Below are positions 1 through 7,813 of a stretch of 38,644 bases of DNA, piece after piece. The notes beneath the pieces are model-generated. The model saw only the letters and a program-made list of their open reading frames with translations. It was not told the origin of the DNA and made no database searches. The first letter of the stretch is position 1. The number at the start of each line of letters is the position of its first letter. This stretch comes from an uncultured Vampirovibrio sp. Lineage in GTDB: Bacteria; Cyanobacteriota; Vampirovibrionia; Gastranaerophilales; Gastranaerophilaceae. The position numbers and the translations under genes were made by a program. The stretch lies in contig CAJTNR010000018.1 of assembly GCA_910577635.1 (NCBI GenBank), positions 1 to 38,644 of the forward strand. The letters are read 5' to 3'.

Positions 1-39
1 ATAAATTTAGTATTAACAGAATAATATTTGAGGAAAACT

Positions 40-446
40 ATGGCGAAATTAAATAAATTAAAACAAGCTCAAAAGCTTTATGTGTAAGAAGATAAGACAC
101 TTGGTGAAATTGGAATGGAACTCGATTTGTCCCGCCGGACTCTATTCTATTGGAAAAAGAAATACGATTGGGACAAACGAAAGTTTGAATACGAACACGA
201 AAAAGATGCTTTCAGCCAAGAATTGCTTGAACTGGCAAGAAAAATGATGCGAAAACTGAACAACGATTTGGATAAAAATTCGCACACAAATCAATCCGAA
301 ATCTATTCTTTCATGAATATCCTAAAAATATCCCGCTGCTCAAAGAATACGAAGCATCCATTTCCCCATCCAAACCAAAACAACAAAACTTCCTAACTCC
401 CGAACAAGTCCGCGAAATCGAGCGAGAAGTTTTAGGGATGGAGTAA
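40..446 (+). pseudogene. Decayed phage terminase small-subunit-like gene
   Basis: An ATG at 40 behind a GAGGA ribosome-binding site opens a frame starting MAKLNKLKQAQKLYV that hits an in-frame TAA at 85-87. The frame then reopens as a helix-turn-helix segment (KTLGEIGMELDLSRRTLFYW) typical of the N-terminus of phage terminase small subunits. Around 315-325 the reading shifts frame and continues to a TAA at 444-446, ending REIEREVLGME. A stop plus a frameshift in about 400 bases argues for a dead gene and not one sequencing slip. Family assignment rests on the HTH and charged helical tail only. No other phage gene is visible, so this is an isolated prophage scar at the edge of the defence island. 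Confidence 0.6.
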
Positions 447-462
447 ATTCTAACCTTTTCAA

Positions 463-495
463 AGAGTATAACCTAACATATTTTTATGATACTCT
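463..495 (+). promoter_or_regulatory. Inverted repeat in the mcrB leader
   Basis: AGAGTAT (463-469) and ATACTCT (489-495) form a 7-bp inverted repeat with a 19-base spacer just before the AAAAAGGAG ribosome-binding site of the 515 gene. It could be an operator or a leader hairpin controlling the McrBC operon. No factor can be named. Confidence 0.3.
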
Positions 496-514
496 AAGGA
501 AAAAGGAGTGAAGT

Positions 515-1204
515 ATGACAAAAGAAAACTATCAATGGACGGAATTTTTTCCAAAGTTTTTTAATAAAATATATAATAAAACTTCTGAAGCTTTATATAA
601 AGAATATGATGAAACCACTGAAGATATAATAAGAAATGCTGGCTATCAGCTTTATTCATATGACTTTAATAGAATTGATCCATTATCATTTTTAACAAAA
701 ATAATATCATATAAAAAAGTTTGGTTGGTTATGAAATCTTATGATGAAACAATAGATTTTCATGATGTTCCACAAGACGGAATATCATCTATAAATATTA
801 ATAAATTGGAATGGTGGAAAGAGGCATATAATAACAAAAATGATAAAAACAAAGTGTCAGAGATATTTAGTAATCTAGAAGAATTTGCAAAACAAATTTA
901 TGAAGATAAAATTGAAAGAGATCTCTTTAATATAATATGTGAATATAAGGACAATGGGCTTATAAAAACTAGTCAACTTTTATCTCAAGTAAGACCAGAT
1001 AAATATTTTCCACTTGATGAAAAAATGCAAAGTTATGCAAATTTTTCAATAAGCGGTAATGAAGATTGTTATGAAGAATTTTGTAGATTGCAGCAAGTTT
1101 TACGCGAAAAATTTCAGTATGATCATCGAAAAATATATGAAATTTCGGATGATGCACATAAAAATTTTCTAGAAAATAAAAAAATCACCCAGAAAATTTT
1201 TTAA
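515..1204 (+). CDS. McrB-like N-terminal module (split from the ATPase by a frameshift)
   Basis: A 229-aa protein with a strong AAGGAG ribosome-binding site. It is all charged and aromatic residues, with no signal or membrane segment. The stretch around residues 152-175 (SQLLSQVRPDKYFPLDEKM) resembles segments found in the N-terminal region of McrB-family proteins. The frame ends at an A7 run (1178-1184). Reading on one frame over from there gives an open path (KNHPENFLKTEGVIAIAM) straight into the downstream AAA+ gene, so this is most likely the N-terminal half of one roughly 717-aa McrB, not a separate gene. In McrB the N-terminal part recognises modified DNA; the fold of this one I do not recognise. 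One extra A restores the fusion. Confidence 0.6.
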   Translation: MTKENYQWTEFFPKFFNKIYNKTSEALYKEYDETTEDIIRNAGYQLYSYDFNRIDPLSFLTKIISYKKVWLVMKSYDETIDFHDVPQDGISSININKLEWWKEAYNNKNDKNKVSEIFSNLEEFAKQIYEDKIERDLFNIICEYKDNGLIKTSQLLSQVRPDKYFPLDEKMQSYANFSISGNEDCYEEFCRLQQVLREKFQYDHRKIYEISDDAHKNFLENKKITQKIF

Positions 1205-1230
1205 AAACAGAGGGTGTCATTGCAATTGCA

Positions 1231-2667
1231 ATGTATAAAGACAATAAAATAAGTTATGATAGAAATGAAATTAAAAATCTTGAATTCTGTAAACGGTATT
1301 TAAAACCAAAAGCTCAAATTAATAGCGCTTTAGAAAAAGATTACTTTCAAAATGATAACAATAATTATTCTCTTACAGAAAAAGGACAAAATTTTGCTGA
1401 AAATTTTCTTTTAAATCAACAACAAAACGGTAAAAACAACGATACAGAAGCTAAAACTCAGAATAAAAATAGAGAAAGTGAAAATATGAATAGTAGTTTA
1501 TCATTGAACCAAATTTTATACGGACCCCCAGGCACAGGTAAAACTTATAGCACCATCATTAAAGCAATGGAAATAATGGGCTCTGAAAAAGTTCAGATGT
1601 TTGACGGTAATAATTTTAAGACTGATTATAATGAGGAAGAATATAAGATTTTAAAAGAAGAATTTGATAAATATAAAAAATTAGGTCAAATTGAATTTGT
1701 AACATTTCATCAATCATATTCTTATGAAGAATTTGTTGAAGGAATAAAACCATATATACCAGAGTGGGGCTCCACTGAAAATGCAGAGGTTAAATATGTA
1801 GGTAAAGATGGGATTTTTAAGAGAATGTGCTCTTTTAAAAATTTATGGGAAGAGTTTAAAAAAAATCACCCAGTGCCTTTTGAGATGAAAACCATAAGTA
1901 ATGGTTCTTCATTCAACATCACAGAATATAGGAAAGATAGTTTTAAAGTTGATAAAATTGGTAATTTAATACCCGTTAGTGAACTTGAAAAAATATATGA
2001 ACTTGATTTGAAACATCACTTTAAAATTCAACATGAAATTCGCGATTTTATAAGCGATAGTCGTTATTCATCATATTGTTTTTCTATTTTGCAAGAATTA
2101 AATAAGCCTCAAATTCTTATTATAGATGAAATCAACCGCGGTGATGTTTCAAAAATCTTTGGCGAACTAATAACCTTAATTGAGGAAGATAAGCGCATCG
2201 GAAATAAATATCAGATGAAGGTTACATTACCTTATTCAAAAGAATCTTTTGGCGTACCAAATAATTTATACATTATTGGAACGATGAATACTACTGATAG
2301 GTCAATTGCGCTTCTTGATACAGCATTAAGACGTCGTTTTGATTTTGAAGAAATTATGCCAAAACCTGAATTGTTGAGTAATGAAGTTATTGAAGATACC
2401 AAAATAAAACCACAAACATTACTAGAAAAAATAAATGAACACATTGCAAAAAAATACGATAAAGATCATCAAATTGGTCATTCTTATTTAATGGATGTTA
2501 AAACAAAAGAACAGCTTCAAAGAGCTTACAAAAACAGAATATTACCGTTACTTAATGAATATTTTTACAATGATTCAAAAACTGTGGCAGAAATATTAAA
2601 CTGCAGTGAAGATGAACTCAAAACAGCTGATTTCATTTCTATATTAGAAAAAGCTCAGGGTGAGTAA
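1231..2667 (+). CDS. mcrB: McrB-type AAA+ GTPase/ATPase of a modification-dependent restriction system
   Basis: The motor subunit of a McrBC system: nucleotide-driven translocation on modified DNA, activating the McrC nuclease. Walker A GPPGTGKT lies at residues 98-105. Walker B is LIIDEINRGDVSKIFGEL, and the family signature MNTTDRSIALLDTALRRRF (sensor and arginine finger) follows. The first in-frame ATG is 1231 but has no convincing ribosome-binding site, and the frame is open back to 1180, which fits fusion to the 515-1204 segment through a -1 shift at the A7 run. The next gene, mcrC, begins 2 bases after the stop (ATG at 2670), so the two are translationally coupled. The ATPase core looks intact. 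Confidence 0.88.
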   Translation: MYKDNKISYDRNEIKNLEFCKRYLKPKAQINSALEKDYFQNDNNNYSLTEKGQNFAENFLLNQQQNGKNNDTEAKTQNKNRESENMNSSLSLNQILYGPPGTGKTYSTIIKAMEIMGSEKVQMFDGNNFKTDYNEEEYKILKEEFDKYKKLGQIEFVTFHQSYSYEEFVEGIKPYIPEWGSTENAEVKYVGKDGIFKRMCSFKNLWEEFKKNHPVPFEMKTISNGSSFNITEYRKDSFKVDKIGNLIPVSELEKIYELDLKHHFKIQHEIRDFISDSRYSSYCFSILQELNKPQILIIDEINRGDVSKIFGELITLIEEDKRIGNKYQMKVTLPYSKESFGVPNNLYIIGTMNTTDRSIALLDTALRRRFDFEEIMPKPELLSNEVIEDTKIKPQTLLEKINEHIAKKYDKDHQIGHSYLMDVKTKEQLQRAYKNRILPLLNEYFYNDSKTVAEILNCSEDELKTADFISILEKAQGE

Positions 2668-2669
2668 TT

Positions 2670-3980
2670 ATGACAGCAACTGGAAATTCAATAGTTGCTT
2701 ATGAGCACGATAGGCTTTTAAAATGCGAGAATGTCTGCAGTAATTGCACATCAGAATATATGGATGATTCTTGCTGTGTAAGTTATTGTAAACCCACACA
2801 TTTTGAGGAGCTTCAAGACTATTGCGTTAATGAAAATATTGACTGCGGCTTTGATTATATTGCAAAAGAAAAATGTATAAAATTTGACAAATATACAGGA
2901 ATAATACAACTAAAAGACGGTACGTATCTTGAAATATTGCCCAAAGTGGATAAAAATACAAATTTAGAAAATAGTCGCAAGATATTTGAAAATCTTGTAT
3001 TTGCATCGCATAATTTAACCAAAGAATATAAACACAATAAAATTAGCAATAGTAACACAAGAAAAAATGATCATGTAATCGAAATTTTTATATCTGTTTT
3101 TTGCAGAGATATTTTGGAATTATTAAAAAGAGGGATTAAAAAATCCTACGTTAGAAAATCTGAAAACCTAAATAATTACAAAGGCAAATTAAAATTTTCG
3201 CAGCATATCAAGCACAACATTACTTCTAAAAATAAATTTTTTGTTGAATATAGTGAGTTTAGTTTAGATATTCCTGAAAACAGAATTTTAAAATCAGCTG
3301 CTTTATATTTGATAAAGAAAACAACGGAAGAAGAAAATAAAAAAGCGTTAAGGCGATTATTAATTGAACTTAACGATATTTCTCCATGCACAAATCTTGA
3401 TAAGGATTTGCAAGAAAAACAAATAAACAGGCTTCATGAATATTATTCTCGACCACTGCAATATGCAGAGTTCTTTTTAAGACATGATAATTTTATGCCA
3501 CGCAAAGGCAGAGCTACTCTTCCTGCACTATTATTCCCGTTAAATAAAATGTTTGAAGATTATATTGAAAGTTTGGTTAAACAGAGCGATGTTGATTATC
3601 GCACACAATATAGCAAACATAACCTTATCTTTACAAAAGAAAAAGAATTATTTAATACACAAATGGATTTTGTTATTACATCAAAAGATAAAAGCCGAAA
3701 GCTTATTTTAGATGCTAAGTGGAAAGAATTAAATATAAATGACGAAAAATTGGGAATAAGCCAAGCAGATTTATATCAATTGCACAATTACGCATCAATC
3801 ATCCGTTCTAAAGAATCAAAAAATGTTTCTATTGCACTATTATATCCACAGACATCAAAATTTGATCAGGTTATTAAAGAATCGACTTATTTTGATGGCA
3901 CAGAAATTTACATTATTCCCATAAATGTTTTGGATATGGAAGATAACTCCAATTTGCTTGATATTATTGAAAGCTTTTAA
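2670..3980 (+). CDS. mcrC: McrC-like 5-methylcytosine restriction nuclease subunit
   Basis: The nuclease partner of McrB. The C-terminal half carries a PD-(D/E)xK site: D333 in QMDFVI and D348-A-K350 in LILDAKWK, followed by QADLYQLHNYA, typical of McrC. Length (436 aa) is in the usual range. Odd feature: the N-terminal 40 residues hold six cysteines (19, 23, 26, 35, 36, 40) spaced as a possible metal-binding cluster, which is not a standard part of McrC. Coupled to mcrB by a 2-base gap. It converges on the Argonaute gene, with an 87-base spacer in which I see no clear terminator. Confidence 0.88.
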   Translation: MTATGNSIVAYEHDRLLKCENVCSNCTSEYMDDSCCVSYCKPTHFEELQDYCVNENIDCGFDYIAKEKCIKFDKYTGIIQLKDGTYLEILPKVDKNTNLENSRKIFENLVFASHNLTKEYKHNKISNSNTRKNDHVIEIFISVFCRDILELLKRGIKKSYVRKSENLNNYKGKLKFSQHIKHNITSKNKFFVEYSEFSLDIPENRILKSAALYLIKKTTEEENKKALRRLLIELNDISPCTNLDKDLQEKQINRLHEYYSRPLQYAEFFLRHDNFMPRKGRATLPALLFPLNKMFEDYIESLVKQSDVDYRTQYSKHNLIFTKEKELFNTQMDFVITSKDKSRKLILDAKWKELNINDEKLGISQADLYQLHNYASIIRSKESKNVSIALLYPQTSKFDQVIKESTYFDGTEIYIIPINVLDMEDNSNLLDIIESF

Positions 3981-4067
3981 TTTTTTTCAATATACCAACT
4001 GAATCCATACGACCTTCTCTTAAGGCGCTGCATTCATTGCTTAAAATTAGAATATAATCAAGTTAAT

Positions 4068-5480
4068 TTACATAAAGAATCTGTATTGATATGGCCTTGC
4101 TTCCAATTCTGGTATACGTTTTATTGTTCTGGCAAGTTTTTGTGCGAATTCTAGAGTCACTGGAAGCCGGTCATACAAGCTGTCACTATTCCAATTCATT
4201 TTGGTTAAACCTAATATGCTATATGCACTTTCATACCAAGACCCGTGTCCTGCATACCTATTTAATATTATCGGCCCAGGAATACCTCTACCTTCCTTAT
4301 AAAAATGCCCACCATCTTTTGAGAGTACTATATCTCCTTGCGTCCATAATAACAAACTATCGTCTAATTGAAGAATCGTGCCCCTCTGACAAGGATAATT
4401 TGCAACTTGCTGCTTGGCGTCAATCTTAATTCCTTTCCAAGGAACATTTTGTTGAAGCTGGACTAACTCGATTCTTTCGCACGCTTTTAATGCATCGTAA
4501 CATCCATCGATTTCTTCCTCTTTAAAATCTGTAGATTTATGTATAACTATATTTTTAGGAGGTTTCCCGGAATTTCTTTCTTGATAAATGGAAAGGCATC
4601 TTCCCATAACTTTTCTAATTTCTTCTTTGGTTAGATAAGGATTATCATTGTCTCCAAGATGAAAATTATTTGTTTCATATGCAACAAATTCTAACCCCGA
4701 ACCTTCAGCATCAAAAACTTGACTACAGCAAGTTACAAATTTGGACTTTTCTTCTTGGTTTCTTAAAGCATAACTCATTCCAATATATGCAGTATCACTT
4801 GGCATTTTGGCTAGCTTCCAAGGTACGCCAGTTATTTTACTATATGCAGCAATTCCTAAATGCCACATTACACTACATTGGCATTTATATTTTAGAGATT
4901 TTTCCTCTCTGATTATTTGCGTAGGAATGTTATACCCCACACATAATGCTTTTAGAAAGTCATGTAAATCAAATTCATTATCTATTTTACATTCAAATGT
5001 GCTTTGCCAGTGCTCTGGCAAATAAATAAACAAAATATCAAAATCATAAATATTTGAATATATTTTAGGAATAAGATTAGAAAATATATCAGATAATTTT
5101 TTATGAGGCTTTTCGGAATTTAAAATTTCTTTTTCTTGTTCTCGACTGATTTCTATATGAATATTATCGCTGATAGCAATATTTTTTCGAAAAACATTTG
5201 AGAATCCTGGAAAATCGATCAAATAGGTTTTACGTTCTTGAGGAGCATGTTTTGTATTTAATCTGCCTATTAAATCAGTTATAATATCTTTTGTCCCTTC
5301 TGGCCCAATAGTGGCAACTCTTATTGTATTAAATACATTTTCTATTAATTTCTGATTATATGGCCCATATTCAATCAGTCCTTTTAGTGGGTGGATATTA
5401 ATATGATCATCGTCTTCGGGACTAAAAGTCAAGAATGGTTCTGGAATATTTTGATATGCTATGATATGAGAATTAGTCAT
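4068..5480 (-). CDS. Short prokaryotic Argonaute (MID-PIWI), SPARSA-type
   Basis: A 470-aa protein with the MID-PIWI architecture of short pAgos, which use a small guide to sense invading nucleic acid and trigger a partner effector. The MID region (about 145-220) includes FIYLPEHWQ and a basic/Q cluster (K199, Q201, K215) suited to binding a guide 5' phosphate. In PIWI, the first catalytic Asp position is Ser236 (YIGMSYAL), so slicing is predicted lost, as usual in short pAgos. The C-terminal block KDGGHFYKEGRGIPGP, then ILNRYAGHGSWYES, is PIWI-like. Its ATG overlaps the end of the SIR2-APAZ gene by 8 bases and has an AAGGAGG site inside that gene, so the two proteins are made together. Family call from motifs only, but the gene pair makes it strong. 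Confidence 0.87.
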   Translation of the reverse strand: MTNSHIIAYQNIPEPFLTFSPEDDDHINIHPLKGLIEYGPYNQKLIENVFNTIRVATIGPEGTKDIITDLIGRLNTKHAPQERKTYLIDFPGFSNVFRKNIAISDNIHIEISREQEKEILNSEKPHKKLSDIFSNLIPKIYSNIYDFDILFIYLPEHWQSTFECKIDNEFDLHDFLKALCVGYNIPTQIIREEKSLKYKCQCSVMWHLGIAAYSKITGVPWKLAKMPSDTAYIGMSYALRNQEEKSKFVTCCSQVFDAEGSGLEFVAYETNNFHLGDNDNPYLTKEEIRKVMGRCLSIYQERNSGKPPKNIVIHKSTDFKEEEIDGCYDALKACERIELVQLQQNVPWKGIKIDAKQQVANYPCQRGTILQLDDSLLLWTQGDIVLSKDGGHFYKEGRGIPGPIILNRYAGHGSWYESAYSILGLTKMNWNSDSLYDRLPVTLEFAQKLARTIKRIPELEARPYQYRFFM

Positions 5481-7209
5481 TTGATAACCTCCTTGTAAAT
5501 GCAGTTATACCAATTATTTTAAATCTAGGAGAATCTTTTATATTTTTATCCAAAGATATAATAAAATTCTTGTTCTTGCCCACCAAAAATTCAATCCAAT
5601 TATCAAGAATTACATTACTTGGAACATTATATCGGTATGTATATTTATTATTTAGAAAATTTTTAATTATATTAACTTGCCCTTCATCAATATCCACTGG
5701 GGCTTCTACCCAAATTTTAGGTTCCAACAGTAACCAATATTGACTAAATCTATATTCTATTTTAATTTTAACTGCTTGACTCCACTTTAAATTTGAACCT
5801 GTAATAGTTCCATAAAAATAATCTTTAAATATTTTACCAAACATATTCCATTCGGCAAATACTTGAGGCTTAAATTTATTTTGATCTATAACTAGAAAAT
5901 AGCTGTGATTTTTATATTTACCAACTATTGGTAAATTATTTTCAAAACATTTTATTAAAAGTTGATATATAAGATTTAACTCTTGTTGCCCTTCGGTTAT
6001 TTTTTCTTTTTTCAAAATATATTCTTTTATATTTTTTATTTTATAATCTTTAAAAGTTTTTTCTAGTTCTTCTGCGCTTCCAAAGGCAATTACTCCTTCT
6101 TTGAGGCGTATTGCTGCTATATTAGCGTGTTTTTGTTTAATTATTTCACGAACATCCTTGTTACCACCTATTTCACAATCTATTAAATTTGCATTTAATG
6201 GAATTTCAATAGGTAAGGCATTCAGCCTTATAACAGGAAATCCTTTGCCCTTTGGTAGTAACGGAGAAAATGTTGCTTTGGGCATTTTATTATTTAGGTA
6301 TTTTTTTATATCGTCTGGTATGTTATCAAACTGCTTTAATAAATCAGACATTGTTTCATCAAAATTTTGAATTTCAATTATATTGGCATTGATTTTTAAC
6401 TTATGCGCTTTTTCTATTAATGATTGCAACCTATCGCACGGTTTATCACCGATTCTTAATAGCCAATATAATCCTTGCGGAAATCCATTTCCAGAATCAA
6501 TAGCTTCTTCAAAAACATCCATAATAGAGCTATCTCTTCCGCTATACCCCATTACTATAAGGCCGTATCTTCTGCATTGTTCTATAAGAAGAGCTCGATA
6601 TTCCTTATCTTGAGATAATTCATCTTCGATATTTTTTATATTGTCTGATTGGAAATCACCATGTAATTTAACCAATAAAGGCCATCTTTCATTGTTAATT
6701 GCATCTCTTGCAAGATTCTGGCTTTCTAATGTCGAAACTATTAATTCTCCTGTTGAGCTATATAAATTCGATACAGCATCTTCAATCAATTTATCAAAAT
6801 TTGTTGTCCAAACACAACGACACAATCCCATTCTCATCATTGAAGCCAATATCTCTTGTCCGTAGGATGGTTTCCTGCCTCTTACGGCCTCTTCTATCTT
6901 TTCTCTTCTAATATCACGATTTGGATATGCTAGCTTAAAATAATAAGAATAATCATTTTCTCCTTTTGTGGGAAGCATATTATTTTCAATAAAATAATAC
7001 TCTAAATTTTGTCTAGTTGTAGCATTTGATAAATCATTAAATAATTTCTGAGGTGCACCAGTATTTTTACAAAATATATTAATTTTAAATTGAGTAATAA
7101 GATTGGCTGCAGTGGGAACTCCGGCCGAAACTGAAGCACCGGCGCCAAGAAACCACATAAAATATTTGTTCTTTTCTTTAAATATATTTAGAAATTCAAT
7201 ATAATTCAT
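5473..7209 (-). CDS. SIR2-APAZ effector of a short-Argonaute defence system
   Basis: 578 aa. The N-terminal SIR2 domain has the nucleotide-binding motif FLGAGASVSAGVP (residues 20-32), TTNFD with N137, KLHGD with H183, and MGYSGRDSS. N137 and H183 are the expected NADase catalytic pair. Residues from about 330 onward form the APAZ region that stands in for the N/L1/PAZ part of Argonaute and binds the short pAgo. In characterised SIR2-APAZ/pAgo pairs, guide-directed target recognition activates NAD+ hydrolysis and kills or stalls the infected cell. The start at 7209 has an AAGGA site 8 bases away. It has its own promoter with a palindrome across the -35 region and is coupled to the downstream Argonaute. 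Confidence 0.9.
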   Translation of the reverse strand: MNYIEFLNIFKEKNKYFMWFLGAGASVSAGVPTAANLITQFKINIFCKNTGAPQKLFNDLSNATTRQNLEYYFIENNMLPTKGENDYSYYFKLAYPNRDIRREKIEEAVRGRKPSYGQEILASMMRMGLCRCVWTTNFDKLIEDAVSNLYSSTGELIVSTLESQNLARDAINNERWPLLVKLHGDFQSDNIKNIEDELSQDKEYRALLIEQCRRYGLIVMGYSGRDSSIMDVFEEAIDSGNGFPQGLYWLLRIGDKPCDRLQSLIEKAHKLKINANIIEIQNFDETMSDLLKQFDNIPDDIKKYLNNKMPKATFSPLLPKGKGFPVIRLNALPIEIPLNANLIDCEIGGNKDVREIIKQKHANIAAIRLKEGVIAFGSAEELEKTFKDYKIKNIKEYILKKEKITEGQQELNLIYQLLIKCFENNLPIVGKYKNHSYFLVIDQNKFKPQVFAEWNMFGKIFKDYFYGTITGSNLKWSQAVKIKIEYRFSQYWLLLEPKIWVEAPVDIDEGQVNIIKNFLNNKYTYRYNVPSNVILDNWIEFLVGKNKNFIISLDKNIKDSPRFKIIGITAFTRRLSND

Positions 7210-7229
7210 ACGTTATCCTTGTTATATTA

Positions 7230-7271
7230 ATTATACGATAAGTAGACAGCGGTATTAATACCACTGTCTAC
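7230..7271 (-). promoter_or_regulatory. SPARSA promoter with palindromic operator
   Basis: On the minus strand a TATAAT -10 (7230-7235) lies 17 bases from a TTAATA -35 (7253-7258). A 30-bp palindrome covers the -35: GTAGACAGCGGTATT (7242-7256) against AATACCACTGTCTAC (7257-7271), one mismatch and no spacer. No U-tract follows it, so an operator is likelier than a terminator, although it also lies 8 bases after the HNH gene and could end that transcript. Confidence 0.55.
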
Positions 7272-7278
7272 ATTTAAT

Positions 7279-7612
7279 TTACCAAGACTTCTGCTTATAA
7301 ATATTTTTTGTACCTTCAGGGGATATAGATGTTTCAAATCTTGGATAATTATCACCCTTTGTACAGTTATTATGCCATTGCATAGCTTGAAGATTATCAA
7401 TATTATCCGAACCACCTTTTGATTTTGGTATAATATGATCAATTTCCCATCCATAATTAGTATCATTGGAACGATTACCATAACTACCATAATTCATCCA
7501 AGCACCGGCAATATCTTTTCTCCAAAATAGACGCATCATTAGCTGAATCTTTTTGAGCTTTTGCCCATACTTTGAGTTTTGTGTCCTCCGACCAATTTTC
7601 ATTATAAAACAT
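7279..7612 (-). pseudogene. HNH endonuclease, frameshifted
   Basis: The C-terminal part reads FWRKDIAGAWM...YGWEIDHIIPKSKGGSDNIDNLQAM, a clear HNH motif (DH, then N and the WHNN block), usually a small standalone nuclease of 100-110 aa. The N-terminus is in a different frame: ATG at 7610-7612 with an AGGAG site, then MFYNENWSEDTKLKVWAKAQ, running to about 7524-7527, where a T4 run on the coding strand needs one more T to join ASI to FWRKD. The single indel could be an assembly error or real inactivation. An in-frame alternative start (MKIGRRTQNS) would skip the lesion but does not resemble the family. It lies between hsdR and the SIR2-APAZ gene, co-directional with both. Confidence 0.7.
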
Positions 7613-7649
7613 TTAAAATGTCTCCTATTAAACTTTTGTACCACAAAAT

Positions 7650-7694
7650 AACCATAATGGACAAAGCAACACAGTTGCTTTTATGGTTTTTTGC
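7650..7694 (+). terminator. Terminator-like hairpin reading on the plus strand
   Basis: Outer stem AACCATAA (7650-7657) with TTATGGTT (7681-7688), inner stem AGCAAC-ACA-GTTGCT (7665-7679), then a T run. The T tract is on the plus strand, opposite to the flanking genes. Confidence 0.45.
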
Positions 7695-7726
7695 GTTTAT
7701 ACTGTTACAAGAAATTTTATTTTTGG

Positions 7727-7760
7727 GTGATTTTATGTCTATCATAAAATCACTTTTTTT
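7727..7760 (+). terminator. Strong terminator hairpin on the plus strand, antisense to hsdR
   Basis: GTGATTTTATG (7727-7737), loop TCTAT, CATAAAATCAC (7743-7753): an 11-bp perfect stem followed by TTTTTTT. The polarity suits transcription on the plus strand, where no gene is seen. It may also partly end hsdR transcription from the other side or block readthrough. Confidence 0.5.
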
Positions 7761-7813
7761 GCCCCTACCACCATACCCCTATTTACATCTTCATATTATT
7801 TACTCCTTTCTAC

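Noticed and set aside
4091..5025. Plus-strand open frames across the Argonaute gene
   Set aside because: They are antisense shadows of the pAgo coding sequence without ribosome-binding sites or family features.
7242..7271. Calling the palindrome simply a rho-independent terminator of the HNH gene
   Set aside because: No U tract follows on the minus strand, and it coincides with the -35 of the SIR2-APAZ promoter; a dual role cannot be excluded.
7227..7490. A second 87-codon frame overlapping the HNH gene
   Set aside because: It is a shadow frame rich in I/V without motifs, while the overlapping frame carries a clear HNH signature.
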